Positions 17,890-27,321 of a stretch of 64,000 nt of DNA are shown piece after piece. This DNA is from Hymenobacter qilianensis. Its GTDB lineage: Bacteria > Bacteroidota > Bacteroidia > Cytophagales > Hymenobacteraceae. The position numbers and the translations under genes are program-made. A model generated the notes under the pieces. That model did no database searches, was not told where the DNA came from, and was given only the letters and a program-made list of their open reading frames with translations. The stretch spans positions 4,242,501 through 4,306,500 of the forward strand of contig NZ_CP060784.1 in NCBI RefSeq assembly GCF_014489555.1, read 5' to 3'. The first letter of the stretch is position 1, and every line of letters starts with the position of its first letter.

Positions 17890-18846
17890 CTAGCTGAGCG
17901 GCGCCGCGCCCCGCAGAAAGGCTTCAATTTTTTGGACCAGCACTTCATTGATGCGTTGGTATGATTGGTGCGTCCAGCCGCCAATATGGGGCGAAAGGAT
18001 AACCTGGGGGGCTTTTTTCAGAAAATCGAACGTTGCCTGCTGGGCTGGTGTGAGCGTAGTAAGCTTCTCATTTTCGAGTACATCCAGGGCTGCTCCCCGC
18101 ACCTGCCCGCTTTGCAGGCCGCGCACCAAAGCCGCCTGATCAAGCACTTCGCCCCGGGCCGTATTCAGCAGCCAAATGGGGTTGCGAAAACCCAGCAGCA
18201 TCGTCTCATTCACAAAATGGTGGTTAGAGGCCGAATACGGAATATGCAGACTCAATACTTCGGCTCGCTGCTGCAATTCATTCAGCGTCACCAGCGTCGC
18301 GTGATGATCAGGTATGCAGGCCGGGGTGTGGTCGTAGGCGAGCACCGTGCAGCCAAAACTGGCGAGTCGCTGGGCAAAGGCTCGCCCCATATGTCCGTAG
18401 CCAATTATTCCGACCACTTTGCCCCCCAGCTCCTCGCCTCGGTTGGCTTCGCGCTGCCAGATACTTTGGCGCACTTCCTGATCGGCCCGCGGAATATTGC
18501 GCAGGAGCGCTAGCAACAGGCCCAAAGCGAACTCACCCACCGCGTCGCGGTTGCCTTCAGGCGCGTTCAGGAGCGTAACGCCAGCGGCCTGCATTGCCGC
18601 TTCATCTATATTATCTACGCCGGCGCCGGCCCGGGCTACATAGCGGAGCGTTGGTCCGTGGGTTAAGAGTTCGGCCGTCACGCGCACCTTGCTACGCACC
18701 ACTAAGCCCTCATACGCATGCGCCGCCAACGCCGTGGGCACTTCAGCAGCCGTCAGGTCAGGGCGATAATGAGTGGTGATGTTGGCTGCCTGAAACAGGC
18801 TTTGCCACGAAGGATGCAGGTCGTCGACGACGAGACAAAGAGACAT
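17890..18846 (-). CDS. NAD-dependent D-2-hydroxyacid dehydrogenase
   Basis: A 318-residue enzyme of the D-isomer-specific 2-hydroxyacid dehydrogenase family (SerA/HprA-like). The NAD-binding motif is 'VVGIIGYGHMGRAFAQRL' near residue 143. Catalytic residues appear in order: Arg in 'LLNTARGEVLD', Glu in 'LDVLENEKL' and His in 'LSPHIGGWTHQS'. No ACT regulatory domain is present, so it is shorter than full phosphoglycerate dehydrogenases. Substrate may be 3-phosphoglycerate or another 2-ketoacid; no serine pathway genes are adjacent. Confidence 0.85.
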   Translation of the reverse strand: MSLCLVVDDLHPSWQSLFQAANITTHYRPDLTAAEVPTALAAHAYEGLVVRSKVRVTAELLTHGPTLRYVARAGAGVDNIDEAAMQAAGVTLLNAPEGNRDAVGEFALGLLLALLRNIPRADQEVRQSIWQREANRGEELGGKVVGIIGYGHMGRAFAQRLASFGCTVLAYDHTPACIPDHHATLVTLNELQQRAEVLSLHIPYSASNHHFVNETMLLGFRNPIWLLNTARGEVLDQAALVRGLQSGQVRGAALDVLENEKLTTLTPAQQATFDFLKKAPQVILSPHIGGWTHQSYQRINEVLVQKIEAFLRGAAPLS

Positions 18847-18948
18847 GATTGAGTGGTTTTTACCGTTTTCAGGATATACTCCCTACTACCGAGCGAATAC
18901 CTACCCACCTTATAGGTGATAAGCATTGAATAAAAATATTAAAGCCAG

Positions 18949-19761
18949 CTATGCTTCCTCCGCAGCTTGGGCCTCATTCTGCTGATGCTGTTCTACCAGC
19001 TTTGTCAGGCCCACAAACTCAGCTACACCTAACTGCTCAGCACGCTTATCAAAAATAGGATCAGCAGTGGCCTCTGGGGGCAAACCGAATGGCTTTAACG
19101 CATTGCGTAACGTCTTGCGGCGGGTCTGAAAGGCCTGCTTTACTACCCGGAAAAACAGCTTCTCATCGCAATCCAGATGCTCGGTGGTGTTGCGGGTAAG
19201 CCGAATGACGGCCGACTGCACTTTGGGCGGCGGCACAAACACGTGGGGCGGCACCGCGAACAGCATTTCCACGGTATAAAACGCCTGCACCAGCACACTC
19301 AGAATTCCATATGCTTTAGAGCCCGGCGGCTCAGCAATGCGCTCAGCCACTTCCTTTTGCAACATGCCCACCACCTCCCGCACCTGCTGCCGGTGAGCCA
19401 GCACCTGAAAGTAAATCTGGGTAGATATGTTATAAGGAAAATTGCCAATGATGCTCAGCGGCTTACCCGGAAATAGCTGGCTCAGATCCTGCCGCAGAAA
19501 GTCGGCGGAGATAATTCGCCCCCCAAGCGAGGGGAAATTGCGTTCCAGATAAGCCACCGACTCCCGGTCAATTTCCACTACACTCGTTTCGTAGGCAGGG
19601 TTCTGCAACAGATTCCCGGTGAGTACGCCCATGCCGGGGCCAATTTCGAGCACGTGAGCCACTCCATCGGGCAAACGCAAAGCGTCCACGATATTGCGGG
19701 CAATATTGGGGTCGGCCAGGAAGTGTTGACCGAGGTGTTTTTTGGGGCTAACGTGGTCCAC
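18949..19761 (-). CDS. rsmA: 16S rRNA dimethyladenosine transferase RsmA (KsgA)
   Basis: A 270-residue enzyme that dimethylates two adjacent adenosines in helix 45 of 16S rRNA, a late check in small-subunit assembly. Visible motifs are 'KKHLGQHFLADPNIARNIV', the SAM-binding 'VLEIGPGMGVLTGNLL' and the catalytic 'IIGNFPYNISTQIYF'. The start is a GTG at 19761. A perfect 26-base inverted repeat begins directly upstream (19762). Confidence 0.95.
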   Translation of the reverse strand: MDHVSPKKHLGQHFLADPNIARNIVDALRLPDGVAHVLEIGPGMGVLTGNLLQNPAYETSVVEIDRESVAYLERNFPSLGGRIISADFLRQDLSQLFPGKPLSIIGNFPYNISTQIYFQVLAHRQQVREVVGMLQKEVAERIAEPPGSKAYGILSVLVQAFYTVEMLFAVPPHVFVPPPKVQSAVIRLTRNTTEHLDCDEKLFFRVVKQAFQTRRKTLRNALKPFGLPPEATADPIFDKRAEQLGVAEFVGLTKLVEQHQQNEAQAAEEA

Positions 19762-19897
19762 AGAAGGAAGGAGCTAGGAGTCAGAAGCTAGAAGCAAGGA
19801 GCCGGAAGAAAGAGTTAAGCATAAAAAGTAAAGAAATGAGAAGAAGGAATTTGGGTAATCCTAACTTCTGACTTCTGACTCCTAGCTCCTTCCTTCT
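19762..19897. repeat. Perfect 26-base inverted repeat upstream of rsmA
   Basis: The arms 19762-19787 and 19872-19897 are exact reverse complements, with core GGAGCTAGGAGTCAGAAG. About 84 bases separate them, and the spacer itself contains partial copies (AGGAGCCGGAAG; ACTTCTGACTTCTGACT). A degenerate relative lies at about 32645-32740. No ORF is encoded. It looks like a dispersed palindromic repeat or a miniature element. Confidence 0.65.
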
Positions 19898-19969
19898 GCT
19901 TACCTTGCGGCGCCCAAAGATACGCCTGTCGGTGGGCTTCTGACCTTCACTTCCGCCCTTCTGCTGTTT

Positions 19970-21423
19970 ATGGCCCTTCAACTCACGTACGCCTCCACGG
20001 TGCCCGCTGGTGCCGATACTGTTTTCGTGCTACCCGCCGGTACTCGCGATTTGCCCCCAGCGCCCTCACCGACCTGCCTGAGGCGGCCCGGAACTATGTG
20101 CACGAGCAACTCGCCGCCGACAATAAGCTTATCACTGTCAATCACTTCTCCCATCGGCACTACTTTATAGTAGCCGCCTCCAAAGCCACTCCTGAGCTGG
20201 AAGCGGAAGACTTGCGCAAGGCTGGCCACAAGCTGCATGCTTCGCTTAAAGCGGATAAAGTTGGGGAGCTTTTCATTCAGGATCTGACCACCGATGGCAC
20301 GGGTGCGCTACCACTGGCTGAAGGTATCTACCTGACTGCTTATCAGTTTGGGGGCTATAAAACAGACGAGAAATCACGGCAAAATGCCCCCCTGACCAAA
20401 GTAAATCTGGTGGGCACCAACCTTCAGGCCGAAACGGTTCAGGAACTAGTAGGCGTACTGCAAGGCGTGTCTTTGGCCCGTGACCTTGTTAATGAGCCGC
20501 TCAACCGCCTCAATGCCGTTCAATTTGCGGAGCGCATGGCGGCGGCGGGTGAAGAAGCCGGTTTTCATACCGACATTCTGGACCTTGCCCGTATCGAAGC
20601 ACTGCGCATGGGCGGACTGATTGCCGTAAATCTGGGCAGCCCCGAGCCGCCGACCTTCACTATAATGGAGTACAAGCCGGAGGGGGCCAAAAACGCGAAG
20701 CCTTACGTGCTGGTAGGCAAGGGCGTAGTGTTCGACACGGGTGGACTCAGCCTGAAGCCTACGCCCAGCTCCATGGACATGATGAAGTGCGATATGGCGG
20801 GCGGCGCGGCCGTAACGGGCGTGCTGTATGCGCTGGCCAAAAATAAAATACCCCTGCACGTAATCGGCCTGGTGCCCGCCACCGACAACCGGCCTGGTGG
20901 CTTGGCCTTCGTGCCCGGCGACGTACTCGAAATGCACAGCGGCCTCACGGTTGAAGTTCTCAATACCGACGCGGAAGGCCGTCTGATTTTGGCCGATGCC
21001 CTCAGCTTCGCCCGCAAATATGAGCCGGAGCTGGTTTTCGACATTGCCACCCTTACCGGCTCCGCGGCTCGCGCTGTTGGTAAAGAAGGCCTAGTAGCGA
21101 TGGGCACCGCTGGCGATGAGCGCATGCTTCAGCTTAAGCAAGCGGGCAACCGCACGCACGAGCGCATCGTGGAGCTGCCGCTGTGGGAAGAGTACGCCGA
21201 GCATATCAAGTCCGATATTGCCGACATCAACAACTTAGGCAAAGCTGAAGCAGGAGCCATCTCAGCGGGCAAATTCCTGGAGCGCTTCATCGAAGGCACG
21301 CCCTGGATTCACTTGGACATTGCCGGCCCAGCCTTCCTCACTGCCCCCGACAGCTACCGTGGCAAAGGCGGCACAGGCACCAGCGTGCGGCTGCTATATG
21401 ACTTTTTGAAAAGCACGTATTAA
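19970..21423 (+). CDS. M17 leucyl aminopeptidase (frameshifted)
   Basis: A 484-residue cytosol aminopeptidase after repair. Metal and active-site motifs of family M17 are complete: 'YVLVGKGVVFDTGGLSLKP', 'MDMMKCDMAGGAAV' and the signature 'NTDAEGRLILADAL'. The N-terminus is out of frame as read: translation from the ATG at 19970 gives 'MALQLTYASTVPAGAD' and one extra C in the run at 20054-20058 continues as 'RDLPPSALTDLPEAARN' into the main ORF. It probably removes N-terminal residues during cytosolic peptide turnover. It precedes pdxA by 68 bases. Confidence 0.9.
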
Positions 21424-21491
21424 TGCCCCACGCTCTTTGTTTTCTTCTTAAAGTGAGGAGTTCACTCCTCTACATTCGCTAGCTCCTCTCC

Positions 21492-22514
21492 ATGTCCCAA
21501 TTGCCACGCCTCGGCATTTCTGTCGGCGACCTTGCCGGTATCGGACCCGAAATCATTTACAAAACCCTGCGCGATGTGCGCTTGCTTAAATACTGCACGC
21601 CGGTAGTTTACGGCACGGCCACGGTGCTATTCGACGATTTCCCCACGGAAGAGCACACCGAGCCGTTAACCTTCCGCCAGGTACGTGCCGCCGCCGACAT
21701 TGCCACCGGCAAGCCCAACGCCGTTACCTGTTGGGACGAAGACTTTGTGCTCACGCCTGGTCAGCCCAGCGCAGCGAGCGGTGCCGCCGCCCGGCAATCG
21801 TTGTTGGCCGCTTGCCGCGACTTGAAAGAAGGGTTGCTGGATGGCATCGTAACGGCACCCATTAGTAAGGAGAACACCCAGGCCGACGACTTCCGCTACC
21901 CCGGTCATACTGAGTTCCTAACCAGCTTTTTCGGGGCTCCCGAGAGCCTGATGTTCTTGGTAAGTGAAGATTTACGCGTGGCCACCGTCACGGGTCACAT
22001 TCCATTGAAAGACGTTTCAGGCAGAGTAACAAAGGAGCTTTTAACCAAGAAGCTGCGGATTTTGCTGACTTCTCTGCGTCAGGATTTTGGAATTCAGAAG
22101 CCTCGTGTAGCTGTATTGGGCCTGAACCCGCATGCTGGGGAGAAAGGCTTGCTAGGCACTGAAGAAGCTGATATCGTGACGCCCGTCATTCAGCAATTAC
22201 TGGAAGAAGGCCATTTGGTTTATGGCCCCTTCCCTGCCGACGGCTACTTCGGTACTCGCCAATACCACCAATTCGATGCGACGCTAGCGTTGTACCACGA
22301 TCAGGGTTTGATTCCATTCAAAACGCTAGCTTTCGAGCGGGGAGTCAACTTTACGGCCGGCTTACCCATAGTGCGCACTTCTCCCGACCATGGCACAGCC
22401 TACGGATTGGCGGGCACATTCAAAGCGGATGAAACCTCGTTCCGGGAAGCACTTTATCTAGCCTGCGACTTAGTTCGCCAACGGCAAGGCCTAGTAGTAG
22501 AGAAACGTCGTTAG
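21492..22514 (+). CDS. pdxA: 4-hydroxythreonine-4-phosphate dehydrogenase PdxA
   Basis: A 340-residue PdxA, the NAD-dependent enzyme of the DXP-dependent pyridoxal phosphate pathway. The start 'LGISVGDLAGIGPEII' is typical, and metal-ligand histidines appear in 'YPGHTEFLTSFF', 'GLNPHAGEKGLLG' and 'ALYHDQGLIPFK'. A strong terminator follows 12 bases after the stop, so it probably ends a short transcript with the aminopeptidase. Confidence 0.95.
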   Translation: MSQLPRLGISVGDLAGIGPEIIYKTLRDVRLLKYCTPVVYGTATVLFDDFPTEEHTEPLTFRQVRAAADIATGKPNAVTCWDEDFVLTPGQPSAASGAAARQSLLAACRDLKEGLLDGIVTAPISKENTQADDFRYPGHTEFLTSFFGAPESLMFLVSEDLRVATVTGHIPLKDVSGRVTKELLTKKLRILLTSLRQDFGIQKPRVAVLGLNPHAGEKGLLGTEEADIVTPVIQQLLEEGHLVYGPFPADGYFGTRQYHQFDATLALYHDQGLIPFKTLAFERGVNFTAGLPIVRTSPDHGTAYGLAGTFKADETSFREALYLACDLVRQRQGLVVEKRR

Positions 22515-22525
22515 CAGATAACACT

Positions 22526-22561
22526 AAAAGCCCCCCAGCATTGCTCTGGGGGGCTTTTTTT
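22526..22561 (+). terminator. Intrinsic terminator with A4GC6AG/CTG6CT7 stem
   Basis: A perfect stem AAAAGCCCCCCAG (22526-22538) with CTGGGGGGCTTTT (22546-22558), a short loop and a run of T. It is the clearest intact six/six copy of the recurrent motif and ends the pdxA transcript. Confidence 0.9.
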
Positions 22562-22648
22562 ATATAGAATATCTTACTGAGGCTGTTCAGCCTTACTGCT
22601 AAAAGCTTGGCACGAAAGCGAAACTTTCTTTCTATAAACGAAATATAA

Positions 22649-22679
22649 TTTGTTCTTTTAAAATTCAGCCGTAATTTTG
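22649..22679 (+). promoter_or_regulatory. Near-perfect Bacteroidota promoter (TTTG-N19-TAATTTTG)
   Basis: TTTG at 22649-22652, a spacer of exactly 19 bases and TAATTTTG at 22672-22679 match the known primary sigma consensus of Bacteroidota. It would drive the HigA-like gene with a leader of about 45 bases, and supports the start at 22733 over 22688. Confidence 0.8.
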
Positions 22680-22732
22680 TAGCAGGAATGAGCGGAGCCG
22701 GTTCGGTTCCGTTTTGCTTTTATCTCGTTTTC

Positions 22733-23101
22733 ATGGTTCTTCAAACCCCTACCGACTACCGCATTGCCCTGCGTCGCCTTGACGCGCTGGCAACCGCTGG
22801 AGTAGAGGGCAACGCCGCACTAGAAGCCGAGTTTCGGGAGTTGATCATGAGTATCGACACCTATGAAAGCAAGTTAGGACTGCTTCCCATTCCTAATCTG
22901 CCAACCTCACTGGCTGAGATGATTGAGCTCAAACGCCAGCAGATGCGCCTCAAGCAGAAAGATTTGGCGCAACTACTGGAAGTGCCCGCCGGACGTCTCT
23001 CCCAGATTCTGAGTGGCAAGCGCCGCGTTTCACTCGATCTGGCCAAACGCCTGTACGAGCGACTCGGCATCCCTTCCGATTTCATTCTGAAAAACGCTTA
23101 G
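22733..23101 (+). CDS. HigA-like helix-turn-helix regulator without visible toxin
   Basis: A 122-residue DNA-binding protein. The C-terminal HTH_3/HigA-type domain covers about residues 55-120 ('LAEMIELKRQQMRLKQKDL', 'AQLLEVPAGRLSQILSGKR', 'VSLDLAKRLYERLGIPSDF'). This arrangement matches HigA antitoxins and related XRE regulators. No HigB-like toxin gene lies in the roughly 170 bases before it or the 75 bases after it. It is therefore either an orphan antitoxin or an independent regulator. A clear promoter lies just upstream. Confidence 0.8.
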   Translation: MVLQTPTDYRIALRRLDALATAGVEGNAALEAEFRELIMSIDTYESKLGLLPIPNLPTSLAEMIELKRQQMRLKQKDLAQLLEVPAGRLSQILSGKRRVSLDLAKRLYERLGIPSDFILKNA

Positions 23102-23176
23102 CTGCTCCATACTGCTTCCCTGCTTTAAAAAACGGCAAAATCTTCCTACTTTTGCCCCCTGCTATAAATCTCAACC

Positions 23177-23704
23177 GTGAAGAAGGACTCGCAATACGAC
23201 ATAGCTATTGCTAAACTGGCCCATAAAACGCATCATTTTGCGTTCGAGCTGGGCAAAGCGTTTTTCGAGCAGTTTGATCAACAGCTGATTCAGGATGGTC
23301 AACTTCATGCTGATGTGGAGCTGACCAAAACAGATTTGCTGCTGACGCTCGACTTTCACATCAAGGGCACTGTCCGCCTTATTTGCGACCGGAGCCTGGA
23401 AGATTTTGATCAACCTATTGATGTGCGCCACCAATTGCGCGTACGCTTCGGGGATCAATACCTGGAGTTGGACGACGACGTGCTGCAAATCACGCCCGAT
23501 ACTCAAACTCTCCCAATTGCGCAGCACTTGTTCGACTACATCGGGTTAGCTATTCCGATGAAGAAGCTGCATCCACGTTTTCAGAACGAGCCCGACGATA
23601 ATCCGGACGCTGACGCCAAGCTAATTTTCACGACCCGACAGGCCGACGATGAGGACGAAGACGATTCCGACCCACGTTGGGATGCGCTCCGCAATCTGAA
23701 TTAA
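23177..23704 (+). CDS. yceD: DUF177 / YceD family protein
   Basis: A 175-residue acidic protein of the YceD (DUF177) family, which almost always precedes rpmF and is linked to 23S rRNA or large-subunit maturation. The family pattern is visible in 'VRLICDRSLEDFDQPIDV' and the acidic tail 'ADDEDEDDSDPRWDALRNL'. The start is a GTG at 23177. Upstream, TACTTTTG near 23147 is a reasonable -7 box. It opens the yceD-rpmF-plsX-fabH-efp-accB-accC block. Confidence 0.9.
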   Translation: MKKDSQYDIAIAKLAHKTHHFAFELGKAFFEQFDQQLIQDGQLHADVELTKTDLLLTLDFHIKGTVRLICDRSLEDFDQPIDVRHQLRVRFGDQYLELDDDVLQITPDTQTLPIAQHLFDYIGLAIPMKKLHPRFQNEPDDNPDADAKLIFTTRQADDEDEDDSDPRWDALRNLN

Positions 23705-23764
23705 GATTACTCGTCAATTCGATTTTCTCCCTTTTAAGTTCACATTCAACTTTCATAATTTACC

Positions 23765-23989
23765 ATGGCACATCCTAAGCGCCGAACCTCCAAAGCCCGC
23801 CGCGACAAGCGTCGCACCCACGATAAGCTGACTCCCAAGGCTATTTCTATCTGCCAGACTACTGGCGAGACTCACTTGCGTCACAAAGCGTATGTAGTAG
23901 ATGGCGACTTATATCTGCACGGTAAAGTAGCAGTAAAGGACTTCGCTCCTATCGCCGCTGCCGCTGCCCCAACCGAGGACGAAGAATAA
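23765..23989 (+). CDS. rpmF: 50S ribosomal protein L32
   Basis: A 74-residue basic ribosomal protein: 'MAHPKRRTSKARRDKRRTHD' is diagnostic of bL32. The zinc-binding cysteines of some L32 forms are reduced to one (in 'SICQTTGE'), so this is the zinc-free type. An Ala/Glu-rich acidic tail is present. It lies between yceD and plsX as in many bacteria, linking translation and lipid synthesis. Confidence 0.97.
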   Translation: MAHPKRRTSKARRDKRRTHDKLTPKAISICQTTGETHLRHKAYVVDGDLYLHGKVAVKDFAPIAAAAAPTEDEE

Positions 23990-24061
23990 GCCTCGCTTTG
24001 CTGGTAGCGTCTGCCTGCCAGCCCGCCATTTCGACTCCGTACTCCCCTTGATTTCCTGTAC

Positions 24062-25003
24062 ATGAAGATAGCCCTGGACGCAATGGGGGGCGATTTTGCC
24101 CCCCAGGCTGCCGTCGATGGCGCCGTAATGGCTGCCCAACAGCTAAACGGTGCGGCTCAGATTGTGCTCATCGGCCAGGAAGAGGCCGTGCGCCCTTTGC
24201 TCCAACAGCACGGCGCCGCCGCTGCCGACCTCATCTTTATCCCGGCCACGCAAGTAATTGCAATGGGTGAGCATCCTGCCAAAGCCTACCAGCAGAAGCA
24301 GGATTCCAGTATTGCCGTGGGTTATCGAATGTTGCATGCCGGCGAGTTAGATGCATTCTGCTCAGCCGGTAGCACAGGTGCCATGCTCGTAGGCGCTATG
24401 TTCAGCGTAAAAGCTGTACCCGGCGTATTGCGGCCAGCCATTGCGAACTTTGTTCCGAAGCTAGCAGGTGGGCAAGGCATTTTGTTAGATGTGGGAGCCA
24501 ATGCGGAGTGTAAACCAGAAATGCTCGAGCAATTTGGCGAACTGGGCTCTCTCTATGCGCACTATGTGTTAGGTATTGAAGCCCCTAAAGTGGGTTTGAT
24601 GAACCTAGGCGAGGAAGAGGGCAAAGGCACAGCCTTGACGCAGGCTGCTTATCAATTATTGAAGGTAAATCCGCACGTGCAGTTTATCGGCAATATTGAA
24701 GGGCGCGACCTTTTCAACTCCAAAGCCGACGTAATCATCTGCGACGGCTACACAGGCAACGTAGTCTTGAAGATGGCAGAATCCATTTATGAGATTCTGA
24801 ATGAGAAGAAGATGCACGACCCCTTCTTCGACAACTTCAATTATGAGGCTTTTGGTGGCAGTCCTATTTTGGGCATAAATGACAACGCCATCATTGGGCA
24901 CGGAGTGAGTACGCCGCTGGCTATTTGTAATATGCTCTTACAGGGTTACAAAATGGCCGAGTCTGGTATTTCAGACCAAATAAAGAGCACCTTTAAGTCC
25001 TAG
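24062..25003 (+). CDS. plsX: Phosphate acyltransferase PlsX
   Basis: A 313-residue PlsX, which makes acyl-phosphate from acyl-ACP for the first step of phospholipid synthesis. The start 'MKIALDAMGGDFAPQAAV' and 'AGSTGAMLVGAMF' are family signatures. It is 72 bases after rpmF and 55 before fabH, in the same direction. The DNA for AMGGDFAP carries an intact G6 and C6 tract, showing that six-base runs are not always mis-read. Confidence 0.95.
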   Translation: MKIALDAMGGDFAPQAAVDGAVMAAQQLNGAAQIVLIGQEEAVRPLLQQHGAAAADLIFIPATQVIAMGEHPAKAYQQKQDSSIAVGYRMLHAGELDAFCSAGSTGAMLVGAMFSVKAVPGVLRPAIANFVPKLAGGQGILLDVGANAECKPEMLEQFGELGSLYAHYVLGIEAPKVGLMNLGEEEGKGTALTQAAYQLLKVNPHVQFIGNIEGRDLFNSKADVIICDGYTGNVVLKMAESIYEILNEKKMHDPFFDNFNYEAFGGSPILGINDNAIIGHGVSTPLAICNMLLQGYKMAESGISDQIKSTFKS

Positions 25004-25058
25004 TGACTAAGTCCGGCTCTGGCCGGACTTTTTTTGCCGCCTACGTCCGTCTTTCTCG

Positions 25059-26063
25059 ATGAAAATAACTGCCGCTATCACCGGAGTGGGTGCCTATGTA
25101 CCCGACTACGTACTCACCAACAAGGAGCTTGAAACCCTGGTGGATACTACCGACGAGTGGATTCTAAGTCGCACAGGCATACAGGAGCGGCACATCCTGA
25201 AAGGCGAAGGACAAGGCACCTCCGTTATGGGGATAAAAGCCGTTGAGCAATTGCTAGCAAAGACAGGCACCAAAGCCGAGGATATTGACCTAATTATCTG
25301 CGCTACTACTACCCCCGATTTAGTATTTCCTGCTACCGCTAATATCATCTCAGCGGCTGTAGGGACCAAAAACGCGTTCAGCTACGATATGCAGGCTGCC
25401 TGCTCGGGCTTTATGTTTGCTCTAGCTACGGGTGCCCAGTTTATTCAGACTGGCACTTATAAAAAGGTGATCATCGTAGGTGCCGACAAGATGTCGAGCA
25501 TCATTGACTATACCGACCGTTCTACCTGCATTATTTTCGGCGATGGTGCGGGTGCAGTTCTTTTAGAGCCTAATACTGATGGTTTGGGGTTACTCGATCA
25601 GAAGCTTTGCTCTGACGGCAACGGTGAGCCATTCTTGCATCAAAAGGCAGGCGGCAGCCGTCGTCCTCCGTCGGCAGAAACTGTTGCAGGCCGGGAACAC
25701 TTCGTATACCAAGAGGGAGGAACGGTGTTCAAATTTGCCGTGAAAAACATGGCTGAAGTAGCTGCTCAAGTAATGGAGCGCAATCAGCTCACGGCCAATG
25801 ATGTAGCCTGGCTGGTGCCGCACCAAGCCAACAAGCGTATAATTGACGCAACAGCTCATCGGATGGGTGTCGGCCCCGAAAAGGTGATGCTTAACATTCA
25901 TCGCTATGGCAACACCACTAACGGTACCATTCCTCTTTGCCTAGCCGATTACGAGAGCCAATTACATAAAGGCGATAACCTTATTATTGCCGCATTCGGT
26001 GGAGGATTCACCTGGGGGTCATTATACCTCAAATGGGCATACGATACTAAGACTATCCAGTAA
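25059..26063 (+). CDS. fabH: 3-oxoacyl-ACP synthase III FabH
   Basis: A 334-residue ketoacyl-ACP synthase III that starts fatty acid synthesis by condensing acyl-CoA with malonyl-ACP. The Cys-His-Asn triad is complete: 'MQAACSGFMFALATG', 'WLVPHQANKRIIDA' and 'HRYGNTTNGTIPLCL'. It follows plsX in the lipid block. Confidence 0.95.
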   Translation: MKITAAITGVGAYVPDYVLTNKELETLVDTTDEWILSRTGIQERHILKGEGQGTSVMGIKAVEQLLAKTGTKAEDIDLIICATTTPDLVFPATANIISAAVGTKNAFSYDMQAACSGFMFALATGAQFIQTGTYKKVIIVGADKMSSIIDYTDRSTCIIFGDGAGAVLLEPNTDGLGLLDQKLCSDGNGEPFLHQKAGGSRRPPSAETVAGREHFVYQEGGTVFKFAVKNMAEVAAQVMERNQLTANDVAWLVPHQANKRIIDATAHRMGVGPEKVMLNIHRYGNTTNGTIPLCLADYESQLHKGDNLIIAAFGGGFTWGSLYLKWAYDTKTIQ

Positions 26064-26224
26064 ATAGTCTGATTAGTCAACTGCACGCAGAAAAACTCTA
26101 TACTTGCACTTTCGGAAATGCTGAGCTTAGTACGTTAACGATTGAGTAGATTCTGCCTACGGCTTTATCTAAGCAATCCAGCGACACATTCAGCTTTTAA
26201 CCATCAATAACCAGTATCTAAAAA

Positions 26225-26788
26225 ATGGCCACCACCGCAGACTTCCGTAACGGCCTCGTCCTGAATTACAACAACGAGTTGCACGTTATTACCGAGTTTC
26301 AACACGTGAAGCCTGGAAAGGGCCCAGCCTTTGTACGCACTAAATTGCGCAACATTAAAACCGGGCGTGTAATTGATAACACCTTTAATGCAGGTGTGAA
26401 GGTAGAAACCGCTCGGGTGGAGCAACGTCCTCACCAATTCCTGTACAAGGATGAGTACGGCTTCAACTTCATGAATAAGGAAGATTTTGAGCAGGTAACA
26501 TTGCCTGAAGCAATGGTGCCCTTCGCCGATTTGCTAAAGGATGGGCAGGAAGTCACGATTTTGTTTCACGCTGAAACAGAGCAGCCGCTTACCGCTGAAT
26601 TGCCAACGACAGTAGAACTGGTGGTAACGTATACCGAGCCTGGTTTGCGAGGTGATACAGCCACAAATACGCTTAAGCCCGCAACGGTGGAAACAGGTGC
26701 CCGTATCCAGGTACCATTGTTCATCAATCAGGACGAAAAAATTCGCGTGGATACCCGCGACTACTCCTATGTCGAAAGAGTTAAATAA
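26225..26788 (+). CDS. efp: Elongation factor P
   Basis: A 187-residue three-domain EF-P that relieves ribosome stalling at consecutive prolines. The loop that reaches the peptidyl-transferase centre reads 'HVKPGKGPAFVRTKLRN', with Lys at the usually modified tip position. The 160-base gap after fabH holds a TATACTTG near 26097 that could be a weak internal promoter. Confidence 0.95.
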   Translation: MATTADFRNGLVLNYNNELHVITEFQHVKPGKGPAFVRTKLRNIKTGRVIDNTFNAGVKVETARVEQRPHQFLYKDEYGFNFMNKEDFEQVTLPEAMVPFADLLKDGQEVTILFHAETEQPLTAELPTTVELVVTYTEPGLRGDTATNTLKPATVETGARIQVPLFINQDEKIRVDTRDYSYVERVK

Positions 26789-26810
26789 GTCGCCGCAGAA
26801 GCAGCCTGCT

Positions 26811-27308
26811 ATGAAAGCCAAAGAACTACAGGAATTGCTCGATTTCATCGCCAAATCGGGTTTGAACAAAGTCAACATCGAAACTGAGGAATTCAAGATC
26901 TCAGTACAGCGCGACCCCAGCTATAAGCCGGTAATCAGCACATCGATGGCTGTGCCCGCCCCGGCGGCTGCGCCTCAGGCGCCGGCCCCAGTAGCTGCTC
27001 CTGTTTCTTCACCCGCACCCATCACCACTACGCCTGCTACTACTGCTAGTGAGCCTTCTGAGGCTAATTATCAGGCGCTGAAAGCCCCTATGATCGGCAC
27101 TTTCTATCGTTCCAACAGCCCCGATTCACCTGCTTTTGTGAACGTGGGTGACATGGTCGAAAAAGGTCAGGTCATTTGTATTATTGAAGCCATGAAGCTG
27201 TTCAATGAGATTGAGGCAGAAGCTTCAGGCCGTATTGTAAAGGCATTGGTAGAGAACTCCTCTCCGGTAGAATACGATCAGCCCCTATTCCTGATCGAGC
27301 CAATGTAA
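26811..27308 (+). CDS. accB: Acetyl-CoA carboxylase biotin carboxyl carrier protein
   Basis: A 165-residue biotin carrier. The biotinylated Lys is in 'CIIEAMKLFNEIEAE', and an Ala/Pro/Thr-rich flexible linker lies at about residues 45-85, as usual for BCCP. I take the ATG at 26811 (MKAKELQELLDFI) 22 bases after the efp stop; the longer upstream reading overlaps efp and is not protein-like. Works with AccC to carboxylate biotin. Confidence 0.95.
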   Translation: MKAKELQELLDFIAKSGLNKVNIETEEFKISVQRDPSYKPVISTSMAVPAPAAAPQAPAPVAAPVSSPAPITTTPATTASEPSEANYQALKAPMIGTFYRSNSPDSPAFVNVGDMVEKGQVICIIEAMKLFNEIEAEASGRIVKALVENSSPVEYDQPLFLIEPM

Positions 27309-27321
27309 TTTTTGGGCCTTG

